Shown here in pieces: positions 18,284 through 25,635 of a stretch of 64,000 nt of DNA (the first letter of the stretch is position 1; each line of letters starts with the position of its first letter). This DNA is from JAHCIE01 sp034431435 (GTDB taxonomy: Bacteria; Chloroflexota; Anaerolineae; Epilineales; JAHCIE01). A program made the position numbers and the translations under genes. Below the pieces are notes generated by a model. That model was not told the DNA's origin, searched no databases, and saw only the letters and a list, made by a program, of their open reading frames with translations. Where the stretch lies: assembly GCA_034431435.1 (NCBI GenBank), contig DAOUDG010000002.1, forward strand, positions 1 to 64,000, read 5' to 3'.

Positions 18284-18718
18284 ATGGCCCATGTTCTCGT
18301 CGCCGTGATGCCCCTCGATACCCAGCTTTCGCACATCATTCAGTCGCTCCAGCATGCTGGCTTCCAGCGCCTGGGCTTCATCATCGGCAACCCCGTCGCC
18401 GGCGATGAGGCCGTCCTGGGCGTGGCTCCCGCCCCTGAGGCGGCGGCCGTCATGCAGTTGCTCCAACCAGATAGAGGCTTCACCGTCAAGGGCCTCGGCT
18501 ACGTGACGGTCAGTGGCGTGGCGGGTGAGCTTGCCAGGTACAAGGACCACGAGGCCGCCGACTTCCTCACGGCCCTGCTGGGCCACGATGCCGACGCCAC
18601 CACCGTCGACGCCGTCAAGACGTCGCTGCACGACGGCCACGCCCTGCTGACGGTCGAGGGTGACGTGGCCCAGGCCCGCGAGATGCTCAAGTCCCACGCC
18701 CTGTTCTTCTACGGGTGA
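18284..18718 (+). CDS. hypothetical protein between coxM and coxD
   Basis: A 144-residue soluble protein with a strong ribosome site (AAAGGAG) before the ATG, in frame with cluster composition. It begins HVLVAVMPLDTQLSHIIQ and is predicted from sequence to alternate beta strands and helices. A GLGYVTVSG segment sits in the middle and a second LTVEGDVAQAREMLKSHALFFYG segment at the end, suggesting two alpha/beta repeats of ~70 residues. I do not recognise the family. Its place in the cox cluster suggests a role in the hydroxylase or its maturation, which is inference only. Confidence 0.8.
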   Translation: MAHVLVAVMPLDTQLSHIIQSLQHAGFQRLGFIIGNPVAGDEAVLGVAPAPEAAAVMQLLQPDRGFTVKGLGYVTVSGVAGELARYKDHEAADFLTALLGHDADATTVDAVKTSLHDGHALLTVEGDVAQAREMLKSHALFFYG

Positions 18719-18735
18719 GACGTATCCCCCCTCTG

Positions 18736-18759
18736 CCTCCCCCCGTCTACGGGGGGAGG
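18736..18759 (+). terminator. C/G-rich hairpin after the cox structural genes
   Basis: The arms CCTCCCCCC (18736-18744) and GGGGGGAGG (18751-18759) enclose GTCTAC. No T run follows. It precedes the coxD promoter, so the cluster may be two transcripts. Confidence 0.55.
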
Positions 18760-18766
18760 GGGGGCA

Positions 18767-18840
18767 GGCCAAGGACGAAGGACGGAGGACCAATGGAATT
18801 AGCCTATTGGTCCTCGGTCTTCGGTCCTTTGTCCCTGGTC
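18767..18840. repeat. GGACCAA/TTGGTCC dispersed hairpin, copy 2
   Basis: The perfect core arms GAGGACCAAT (18785-18794) and ATTGGTCCTC (18806-18815) extend imperfectly through GGCCAAGGACGAAGGACG on the left and GGTCTTCGGTCCTTTGTCC on the right. It belongs to the same family as 9414-9478 and 51529-51580. Its right end overlaps the -35 of the next promoter. Confidence 0.75.
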
Positions 18841-18856
18841 GCTTCCTTGCTATACT
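18829..18856 (+). promoter_or_regulatory. promoter of coxD
   Basis: TTGTCC (18829-18834), 16 bp, TATACT (18851-18856). The -35 is inside the repeat described at 18767-18840. The TTG start of coxD lies 36 bp downstream of the -10. Confidence 0.55.
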
Positions 18857-18891
18857 TGTTGTGACCCTATTCGCCCGCGAGGAATCTAGCC

Positions 18892-19809
18892 TTGGCTGCC
18901 CCAATCGCTCCCGCCCCCATTCAGACCATTGACGATGTACTAGCCCGATTTCAAGACCGCTCCTACGTCGCCGAGCGCGGCCTGGCAACCGCCGTCTTCC
19001 TGGCCCTGCGCCTCGGCCGCCCCCTGTTCCTGGAAGGTGAGGCGGGCGTCGGCAAGACCGAGGTCGCCAAGGTGCTGGCCGACCTGCTCGCCGCGCCCCT
19101 GATTCGCCTTCAGTGCTACGAGGGTCTCGACGTCAACAACGCCGTCTACGAGTGGAACTATACCCGCCAGTTGCTGGAAATCCGACTGCTGGAAGCCGTG
19201 GGCGTCCGCGACCAGTCGGCCGCGCTACGGGAGGTCTTCAGCCCCGACTTCCTCATCCGCCGGCCGCTGTTGCAGGCTATCGACTTCGACGGCGAGACGC
19301 CGCCGGTCCTCCTCATCGACGAGCTAGACCGCGCCGACGAGGAGTTCGAGGCCTATCTGTTGGAGATGCTGTCGGACTTCCAGATCACCATCCCGGAGCT
19401 GGGCACGGTGCACGCCAAGCAGCCGCCCGTGGTGGTTCTCACGTCCAATCGCACCCGCGAGATTCACGACGCTCTCAAGCGCCGCTGCCTGTACTACTGG
19501 ATCGACTACCCGAGCCAGGCCAAGGAGTATCAGATCGTCCGCGCCAAAGTCCCGGCGGCCTCCGAGTTGCTCGCCCGCCAGGTCACGAGCTTCATCCACC
19601 AGTTGCGCGGTATCGACCTGTATAAGCTACCCGGCGTCGCCGAGACTCTCGACTGGGCCGCCGCGTTGGTCGCCCTTGACCAGCCGAGCCTGACGCCTGA
19701 AGTGGTCGACGACACGCTGGGCGTCATCCTCAAGTACCAGGACGACGTACAGAAGGTGCGCGACCTGGGCATCAGCGGCCTGCTCGAGCGCATGCGCCTG
19801 CCCGCGTGA
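18892..19809 (+). CDS. coxD: MoxR-type AAA+ ATPase (CoxD-like)
   Basis: A 305-residue ATPase. Walker A is EGEAGVGKTEVAK (~residue 45), Walker B is PPVLLIDELDRADEE (~138), and a sensor-1 Asn lies in VVLTSNRTREIHDALKRRC. In O. carboxidovorans CoxD, with the vWA protein CoxE, is needed to build the Mo active site; here the partner coxE follows after 7 bp. The start is TTG at 18892, supported by GAGGAA 9 bases upstream and by the lack of a better start before VLARFQDRSYVAERG. Confidence 0.94.
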   Translation: MAAPIAPAPIQTIDDVLARFQDRSYVAERGLATAVFLALRLGRPLFLEGEAGVGKTEVAKVLADLLAAPLIRLQCYEGLDVNNAVYEWNYTRQLLEIRLLEAVGVRDQSAALREVFSPDFLIRRPLLQAIDFDGETPPVLLIDELDRADEEFEAYLLEMLSDFQITIPELGTVHAKQPPVVVLTSNRTREIHDALKRRCLYYWIDYPSQAKEYQIVRAKVPAASELLARQVTSFIHQLRGIDLYKLPGVAETLDWAAALVALDQPSLTPEVVDDTLGVILKYQDDVQKVRDLGISGLLERMRLPA

Positions 19810-19816
19810 GCCAGCC

Positions 19817-21145
19817 GTGACCAACGACCGTCTGTATGCGGAAGCCACCGCTGCCTGGCGGCGGCAGATCGAGGGCCTGGCCGCGACCCAGGCAGCGGGT
19901 AGCCAGGGTGAGGGCCTGCTGCGCCACCTGCTACTGTTCGGTCGCCTGCTGCGCCGCGTCGGGGTCCAGGTCAACACGTCGCAGATGCTCGACCTGTTGG
20001 CCGCCCTGGAAGTGATCGACCTGACCCGCCGCGACGATTTCTATTGGGCCGCGCGCGCCGTGCTGGTTACGCGCCGCGACGACCTGGCCCGCTTCGACCA
20101 GGCCTTCAACCTGTTCTGGCGCAACGCCCAGGCCCGCGACATGCCCAACTTCGCGCCCCTCCTGAGCCAGACGCCCGTGCCGCGCCGCGAGCCGCCACGC
20201 AAGAGCGACGCCAAGCCAGGCGAGGATAAGCCCCAAGAGCGTAGCATCGCCATCGCCCAGGCAACCGACGAGGAGCCGACAGAAGGCGACGACGCCCAAC
20301 AAGGCGACGCGCCCGACCTGATCATCTCGGCCAGTCCGATGGAGGTGCTGCGCCACAAGGATTTCGCGGGCTACACCGCCGACGAGCTGGCCCTGGCGCG
20401 GCAGATTCTGCGCGATATGACCTGGGAACTGGGCGAGCGGCGCACCCGCCGCTTCCGGCGCGGCAAGGGCCGCCGCCTGGACCTGCGCCGCAGCCTGCGC
20501 AGGAACGTCCGCTTCGGCGGCGAGATGGTCGAGCTGGCGTGGCGAGAACCCAAGTACAAGCCGCGCCCGGTCGTCGTCATCGCCGACATCAGCGGCAGCA
20601 TGGAGCAGTACAGCCGCCTGCTGCTGCATTTCCTGCACACCCTGTACCAGGGCATGGATAACGTCGAGGCCTTCGTCTTCGGCACGCGCCTGACGCGCAT
20701 CACCCACGAGCTACGCACCCGCAACGTGGACGTGGCTGTCAGTCAGGTGGCGCAGACGGTGCAGGATTGGGCGGGCGGCACGCGCATTGGCGAGGCGCTG
20801 CACACCTTCAACTACCGCTGGGGACGGCGCGTGCTGGGGCGCGGCGCGGTGGCGCTCATCATCAGCGATGGCTGGGATCGGGGCAACGTCGACCTGCTGC
20901 GCGACGAGATGGAACGCCTTCAGCGCAATACGTATCGGCTGATCTGGCTCAACCCGCTGCTGGGCATGGCGGGCTACCAGCCCCTCACGCGGGGCATGGC
21001 CGCCGCCCTGCCCTTCATCGACGACTTTCTGCCAGTGCATAGCCTGCACAGCCTGGCCGAACTGGGCGACCTGCTGACCGAACTCGGCGCGGCCCCCCGC
21101 CCCGAACGCAGGCAGCACGCCCACGTCAAGGAACCGACTCCGTAG
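19817..21145 (+). CDS. coxE: vWA domain protein CoxE-like
   Basis: A 442-residue CoxE-family protein: an N-terminal helical region, a charged low-complexity segment (~residues 125-165, rich in Glu/Lys/Asp), then a vWA domain with the MIDAS motif DISGSMEQYS (~260) and later GGTRIGEALHTF and ISDGWDRG. It pairs with the CoxD ATPase in Mo hydroxylase maturation in characterised systems. GTG start at 19817. The TAG stop is embedded in a GC-rich hairpin element. Confidence 0.93.
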   Translation: MTNDRLYAEATAAWRRQIEGLAATQAAGSQGEGLLRHLLLFGRLLRRVGVQVNTSQMLDLLAALEVIDLTRRDDFYWAARAVLVTRRDDLARFDQAFNLFWRNAQARDMPNFAPLLSQTPVPRREPPRKSDAKPGEDKPQERSIAIAQATDEEPTEGDDAQQGDAPDLIISASPMEVLRHKDFAGYTADELALARQILRDMTWELGERRTRRFRRGKGRRLDLRRSLRRNVRFGGEMVELAWREPKYKPRPVVVIADISGSMEQYSRLLLHFLHTLYQGMDNVEAFVFGTRLTRITHELRTRNVDVAVSQVAQTVQDWAGGTRIGEALHTFNYRWGRRVLGRGAVALIISDGWDRGNVDLLRDEMERLQRNTYRLIWLNPLLGMAGYQPLTRGMAAALPFIDDFLPVHSLHSLAELGDLLTELGAAPRPERRQHAHVKEPTP

Positions 21146-21170
21146 GGGCGGTCCCCCCGTGGCCGCCCTA
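21143..21170. repeat. GC-rich hairpin element, copy A
   Basis: TAGGGGCGG (21143-21151), CCCCCC/GTGG and CCGCCCTA (21163-21170) form an imperfect hairpin that begins with the coxE stop codon. A closely similar element lies at 24531-24554 in the same orientation. The two copies bracket the nuclease-XdhC-DinB-phosphoesterase-XdhC block. Confidence 0.7.
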
Positions 21171-21225
21171 GCACCCCGTGGCTGCCCTGGCAGCGGGGAA
21201 GCGCAGCGCCGAGGCGCAAAGAGAA

Positions 21226-21915
21226 ATGACGAACGAGGTCATCAGCTACTTTGAGATGTGTCAGCGCGAAGGCACAAGCCTTCAGCGCGGCATGAACTTC
21301 TCGCTACGAGGCCAGCATTCGGTGATCCTCATGTCGGTGAGGCCTAATGCTCCCTATGAGGATCGATTCGAAGAGGGCGGTACGGTTCTGATCTATGAGG
21401 GGCATGATGAGCCGCGGTCAAAGCGCGTGCAAGACCCCAAGCATGTTAATCAGCCGGAATTCACGTCGGAGGGTGCACGCACCGAAAATGGCAAGTTCCA
21501 TCAGGCGGCCCAGGCCTACAAGGTAGGCTCTCGTCCGCCTGAGGTGGTACGAGTGTACGAGAAGCTGCGCGTCGGCATTTGGTCCTACAATGGCATCTTC
21601 CATCTTGTGGATTCGTGGCGAGAGGCAGCTGGACGTCGCAAGGTGTTCAAGTTCAAGCTCGTCGCGGTAGAAGATAGCGCCGGGGATGCGCAGCAAGCCC
21701 TTGCTTTGTCCGAGCGACGACGGGTCATTCCGACCGAGGTAAAGCTAGCTGTGTGGAAGCGAGACGGCGGCAAGTGCGTGGTTTGCGGTGCTGCAGACGA
21801 GCTCCACTTCGACCACATCCTTCCATACGCCAAGGGCGGGACCTCGATTAGGGCTGACAATGTCCAGCTACTGTGTGCTCGCCACAACCTTGAGAAGAGT
21901 GACAAGATAGTGTAG
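21226..21915 (+). CDS. SRA-like/HNH endonuclease, putative modification-dependent restriction enzyme
   Basis: A 229-residue protein. The N-terminal ~150 residues resemble an SRA/YDG base-flipping domain: VLIYEGHDEPR, the long charged stretch with NGKFHQAAQAYK, VRVYEKLRVGIWSYNGIFHLVDSW and KVFKFKLVAVE. The C-terminal HNH domain has CVVC (Cys184, Cys187), the catalytic FDHILPYAKGG, an Asn in RADNVQLLC and the final RHNLEKSDK. SRA-HNH enzymes such as TagI and part of ScoMcrA cut DNA with modified cytosine. The ATG at 21226 is preceded by AAAGAGAA; an upstream in-frame start at 21178 would lie in the intergenic repeat region. Base composition is visibly more AT-rich than the cox genes on both sides, suggesting transfer. 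Substrate specificity is inferred. Confidence 0.82.
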   Translation: MTNEVISYFEMCQREGTSLQRGMNFSLRGQHSVILMSVRPNAPYEDRFEEGGTVLIYEGHDEPRSKRVQDPKHVNQPEFTSEGARTENGKFHQAAQAYKVGSRPPEVVRVYEKLRVGIWSYNGIFHLVDSWREAAGRRKVFKFKLVAVEDSAGDAQQALALSERRRVIPTEVKLAVWKRDGGKCVVCGAADELHFDHILPYAKGGTSIRADNVQLLCARHNLEKSDKIV

Positions 21916-21925
21916 AGGTAGAGCC

Positions 21926-22240
21926 ATGCGTGACATCCTCCCCACCCTCGAAAAGTGGCGGGCCAACGGCGAGGACATCGCCGTCGCCACCGTCGTCAAG
22001 TCCTACGGCTCGTCGCCGCGCCAGTTGGGGGCGAAGATGGCCGTCACCCGCGCCGGTGATATGGTCGGCTCCGTCAGCGGCGGCTGCGTCGAGGGGGCCG
22101 TCTTCCAGGAGGCGCAGGGCGTCCTCAAGACACGCCAGCCTAAGCTCGTCCGCTACGGCGTGACCGATGACCTGGCCTGGGAGGTTGGCCTCGCCTGTGG
22201 CGGGACCATCGAAGTCTTCATCGAGCCGCTGGATTGGTAA
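21926..22240 (+). CDS. XdhC/CoxI family protein, N-terminal domain only
   Basis: A 104-residue stand-alone XdhC_CoxI domain with SYGSSPRQLGAKMAV, GSVSGGCVEGAV and a C-terminal CGG (LACGGTIEVFIEPL). XdhC proteins bind Mo cofactor, promote its sulfuration and insert it into xanthine-dehydrogenase-type enzymes. The usual C-terminal Rossmann domain is encoded separately at 23739-24527. It starts 10 bp after the nuclease stop, with TAGAGGTAGAG as ribosome site. Confidence 0.92.
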   Translation: MRDILPTLEKWRANGEDIAVATVVKSYGSSPRQLGAKMAVTRAGDMVGSVSGGCVEGAVFQEAQGVLKTRQPKLVRYGVTDDLAWEVGLACGGTIEVFIEPLDW

Positions 22241-22243
22241 CCC

Positions 22244-22963
22244 GTGCCCATCTACCATCTCTACCTGGAACAGGGACCGCCCCTCAAACGTGTCCCCAGG
22301 CGCAAGACGATGGTCCACGTCCTAGACCTGCTCGGCTGCGCGCCGAAAGCGAAGTCCGAGGAAGAGGCCCTGGCCGCCACACCGGCCGCCATCGACGACT
22401 ACCGCCGCTGGCTGCGCGGCATCGGCGACGACGTGCCCCTGGGCGACATCCAGCTGAACATCGCCGAGCGCTGGCAGGGTGAGGATAGCTGGAACGGCCT
22501 GGGCTACATGCAGCAGGCCTTCCAGGCCGAACTGACGCCCATCGACGCCGACGAGGTCGAGCGGCTGGTGCGCCGCTTCGAGGCCATGCAGCAACTCATC
22601 GACGCTGCTCTGGACAGCCTGCCGCCGGGCGACCTGATCGCCAAGCCCGACACGGGCCGCGCCCTGAGTGTCATGGCCCTCCACGTCGCCGACGCGGCCC
22701 ACGGCTACGTCACGGCGGGCCTGGGCCGCGTCGGCGAGCCAGGCTCGAAGCCCGACCGCCCCTGGCGCGTCGAGTGGGGCCGGGTGACCGACGCCGTCGC
22801 CGCCCGCCTGCGCGCCATGAGCGACGACGAGCGTCGTCAGATTCGCTACAGCCGCGACAAGGGCTACCCCTGGACCGCCCGCAAGGTCCTGCGCCGCGTC
22901 CTGGAGCACACCTGGGAACACGTCGACGAGATGGTTGTCGAACGATTGGGAAGGAGTCTCTAG
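22244..22963 (+). CDS. DinB-like protein with HicB-like N-terminal segment
   Basis: A 239-residue soluble protein. Residues ~1-65 (RKTMVHVLDLLGCAPKAKSE then EEALAATPAAIDDYRRWL) resemble the HicB/RNase-H-like small fold. The remainder looks like the DinB/YfiT four-helix bundle with metal-ligand-type His residues in VMALHVADAAHGY and VLEHTWEHVDEMV. DinB-superfamily proteins include thiol-dependent metal enzymes; no specific reaction can be assigned. GTG start at 22244, 3 bp after the XdhC stop, so it is in the same transcript. Confidence 0.8.
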   Translation: MPIYHLYLEQGPPLKRVPRRKTMVHVLDLLGCAPKAKSEEEALAATPAAIDDYRRWLRGIGDDVPLGDIQLNIAERWQGEDSWNGLGYMQQAFQAELTPIDADEVERLVRRFEAMQQLIDAALDSLPPGDLIAKPDTGRALSVMALHVADAAHGYVTAGLGRVGEPGSKPDRPWRVEWGRVTDAVAARLRAMSDDERRQIRYSRDKGYPWTARKVLRRVLEHTWEHVDEMVVERLGRSL

Positions 22964-22966
22964 GCT

Positions 22967-23722
22967 ATGCGGCTCGCGCTCATCTCCGACATTCACGGCA
23001 ACCCCGTTGCTCTGGACGCCGTCCTGGCCGACATCGCGGCCCAGGGCGGCGTAGACGAGACCTGGGTAGTGGGTGACCTGGCCGCCCTCGGCTACGACCC
23101 GGTCGCTGTCCTCGACCGCCTCCACGATGTGCCCCACGCCCACTTTCTCCGCGGCAACACCGACCGCTACACGGTGACGGGCGACCGGCCGCCGCCCAGC
23201 CTGGAGGATGTACGCCGCAACCCGGCCCTCCAGGCGCGCTACGACGAGGTGACGCGCAGCTTTGCCTGGACACGCTCGTACCTCGTCGCCTCAGGCTGGC
23301 TGGACTGGCTGGCCACCCTGACCCTGGAGCGCCGCCTGATCCTGCCCGATGGCACGCGGTTGCTGGCCGTCCACGCCTCGCCGGGGCGCGACGATGGCGC
23401 CGGTATCCAGCCCACCATGAGCGACGCCGAGGTTCATGCCCTGGTCCAGGACGCCGACGCCGACCTCGTCGTGGTCGGCCACACCCACCGCGCCCTCGAC
23501 CGCACGGTGGGCGGGGTTCGGGTCATCAACCTGGGCAGTCTCAGCAACCCGGCCACGGCCGATGTGCGCGCCAGCTACGCCTTGGTGGACGCGGATAGCC
23601 AGGGCCATGTTGTCCAGCCGCGCCGCGTTGAGTATGATTGGCCGGCGGTTGTCGCCGCCATCCGCGCCGTTCACCACCCTGCGGCCGACTTCCTCATCCA
23701 GCACTGGCAGCGTGTCCAGTGA
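22967..23722 (+). CDS. calcineurin-like metallophosphoesterase
   Basis: A 251-residue YfcE/MPP-type phosphoesterase. Metal-binding motifs in order: SDIHGN (residues 7-12), VGDLAALGYDP, RGNTDRY, VHASPG and GHTHRA, then INLGSLSNP. The substrate could be a phosphodiester or phosphomonoester. It starts 3 bp after the DinB-like stop and lies between the two XdhC-type genes, so it may act on a nucleotide or cofactor in Mo-cofactor handling; this is context only. Confidence 0.92.
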   Translation: MRLALISDIHGNPVALDAVLADIAAQGGVDETWVVGDLAALGYDPVAVLDRLHDVPHAHFLRGNTDRYTVTGDRPPPSLEDVRRNPALQARYDEVTRSFAWTRSYLVASGWLDWLATLTLERRLILPDGTRLLAVHASPGRDDGAGIQPTMSDAEVHALVQDADADLVVVGHTHRALDRTVGGVRVINLGSLSNPATADVRASYALVDADSQGHVVQPRRVEYDWPAVVAAIRAVHHPAADFLIQHWQRVQ

Positions 23723-23738
23723 CCTCATGGAGGCGTTC

Positions 23739-24527
23739 GTGCCCCGTCTCTACGACCAGCTGACTGACGCCCTCGCCCACGACCGACCCGCCGCCCTGGT
23801 GACCATTATCCGTGGCCCCGGCCTGGGCGCCAAGCGTCTCGTTTTCGACTCGGCCGCCGACGGCAACCTGCCCTACGACCTGGCCGCCTCGGTGGACGCG
23901 GACGCCCGCACCCTGCTGCGTGCCGAGACGCCCGGCTCGCGGGTGTACGCCACGCCCGACGGCGAGGTGGAAGTCTTCGTCGAGGTCTACCCGGCCGCGC
24001 CCAAGCTGGTCATCGTCGGCGGCGTTCACATCGCCATCCCCCTGGCCCAGTACGCGCGCATCCTCGGCTACCGCGTCATCCTGGTCGACGCCCGCACCGC
24101 CTTCGCCAGCGAAGCCCGCTTCCCCCACGCCGACCGCATCGTGATTGGCTGGCCCGACGAGGCGCTGACCGAGCTGGGCCTGGACAGCTCAACTTACGTG
24201 GCAATCCTGACCCACGACCCCAAGCTCGACGACCCCGCCCTCATCGCCGCCCTCGCCAGCCCCGCCCGCTATGTGGGGGCGATTGGCAGCCCCAAGACCC
24301 ACGCCCGGCGCCTCGTGCGCCTGCGTGAAGCGGGCCTAAGCGACGATGCCCTGGCCCGCATCCACTCACCCATCGGGCTGGACCTGGGGGCGCGGACGCC
24401 GGAGGAAATCGCCACCAGCATCATCGCCGAGATGGTTGCCGTCAAGTACGGCACGACGTGGCGACCCGGCCCTGAGACCTGGGACTCCCGCGTCCAGGTC
24501 CAGGACGACCCGAATATCACAGGCTAA
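23739..24527 (+). CDS. XdhC family protein, Rossmann C-terminal domain
   Basis: About 262 residues. The GTG at 23739 has GGAGG 5 bases upstream, so I prefer it to the ATG at 23727 that creates that GGAGG. A degenerate XdhC N-terminal region lacks the usual SSPR and CGG motifs; it is followed by the XdhC_C Rossmann fold (KLVIVGGVHIAIPLAQYA, VILVDAR, TYVAILTHDPKLDDPAL, YVGAIGSPKTHARR) ending in GARTPEEIATSIIAEMVAVKYG. It is presumably the second half of a split cofactor-insertion chaperone with the protein encoded at 21926-22240. Confidence 0.9.
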   Translation: MPRLYDQLTDALAHDRPAALVTIIRGPGLGAKRLVFDSAADGNLPYDLAASVDADARTLLRAETPGSRVYATPDGEVEVFVEVYPAAPKLVIVGGVHIAIPLAQYARILGYRVILVDARTAFASEARFPHADRIVIGWPDEALTELGLDSSTYVAILTHDPKLDDPALIAALASPARYVGAIGSPKTHARRLVRLREAGLSDDALARIHSPIGLDLGARTPEEIATSIIAEMVAVKYGTTWRPGPETWDSRVQVQDDPNITG

Positions 24528-24530
24528 CGT

Positions 24531-24554
24531 GGGGGCAGGCCCCCGTGTCTGCCC
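24531..24554. repeat. GC-rich hairpin element, copy B
   Basis: GGGCAG (24533-24538) and CTGCCC (24549-24554) flank GCCCCCGTGT. It matches copy A at 21143-21170 in layout: GGGGC, GG, CCCCC, GTG, then GCCC. Confidence 0.65.
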
Positions 24555-24583
24555 TGCTCCGCCCCGCTGACGAGGTTCCCCCT

Positions 24584-25552
24584 ATGCAATTTGGTCCCGT
24601 CCCCGTCGGAGCCAGTGTCGGCCGCATCCTGGCCCACAACCTCACCTCGCCCGACGGTCGCCGCGCCTTTCGCAAGGGCCACACCGTCCGCGCCGAGGAC
24701 ATGGCCGCCCTGCGCGATGTGGCAGGCGACACCGTCTACGTCGCCACCCTGGAGCCAGGCGACGTGCACGAGGATGAGGCGGCTCGCCGCCTGGCGCGCG
24801 CCGTGGTGGGCGCGGGCGTGACCCTGGGGCCGGCCGCCGGCGGGCGCGTCAACGTCCTGGCCGCCGAACGCGGCGTCCTCGCCCTGGACCTGGGTCGCCT
24901 CGACGCTGTCAACGCGCTGGACGGTCTGACTATTGCCACCCTGCGCCAGCACAGCGTCGTCCAGCCCAAGACCATCGTCGCCACGGTCAAGATTATCCCG
25001 TACGCCGTGCCCGACGCGCGGCTGCGCCAGGCCGAGGCGGTTGGCCCCGGCGTCGTGGGCGTCCGCCCGCTACCGGCCCGCCGCGTCGGCGTCATCCTGA
25101 CCAGCAGCGACGCCGGCCGCGCCAGAACCATCGACCTCCTGGAACCGCCTATCCGCGGCCGCGTCGAAGACCTGGGCAGCCAGGTGCTGGGCGTGCGGCC
25201 CGTCGCCCACACCGAGGCGGCGGTGGCCGAGGCGCTGGCCGCGTTCCTCGACCAGGGAGCGGACGCCGTCATCATCGGTGGCGAGACGTCCATCATGGAC
25301 GCCAACGACATCACGCCCCAGGGCGTGCGTCGCGCGGGGGGCGTGGTCGAGGGCTACGGCGCGCCCGCCGAGCCGGGCAATCTGCTGCTACTGGCCTACG
25401 CCGGTGAGCGGCCTATCCTGGGCGCGCCGGGCTGCGTGCGCTCGCGCCACACGAACGTCGTCGATCTCGTCCTGCCGCGCCTGCTGGCGGGCGAGCGCCT
25501 GACACGCCGTGACATCGCCGCCCTCGGCCACGGGGCGCTGCTGCACGGGTGA
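24584..25552 (+). CDS. molybdopterin-binding protein (MoeA/MogA-like)
   Basis: A 322-residue protein. The ATG at 24584 gives the family N terminus MQFGPVPVGASVGRILAHNL and follows GAGG by 8 bases. The N-terminal half resembles the MoeA-like swivelling region found in MocA-type proteins and the C-terminal half is a MoCF_biosynth domain (RRVGVILTSSDAGRARTIDL, AVIIGGETSIMDANDITPQG, GAPGCVRSRHTNVVDLVLPR). It likely serves Mo insertion or delivery of molybdopterin for the MCD cofactor of the CoxL-type enzyme. It closes the cox gene set. Confidence 0.9.
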   Translation: MQFGPVPVGASVGRILAHNLTSPDGRRAFRKGHTVRAEDMAALRDVAGDTVYVATLEPGDVHEDEAARRLARAVVGAGVTLGPAAGGRVNVLAAERGVLALDLGRLDAVNALDGLTIATLRQHSVVQPKTIVATVKIIPYAVPDARLRQAEAVGPGVVGVRPLPARRVGVILTSSDAGRARTIDLLEPPIRGRVEDLGSQVLGVRPVAHTEAAVAEALAAFLDQGADAVIIGGETSIMDANDITPQGVRRAGGVVEGYGAPAEPGNLLLLAYAGERPILGAPGCVRSRHTNVVDLVLPRLLAGERLTRRDIAALGHGALLHG

Positions 25553-25635
25553 CGTGAGAAGGATCGCCTGCTGTTCGCTGCCTTCGCATCTTCGGGCCTT
25601 TGTGCCCTTCGTGCCAGAGAAGAAGGGCAAGACAG

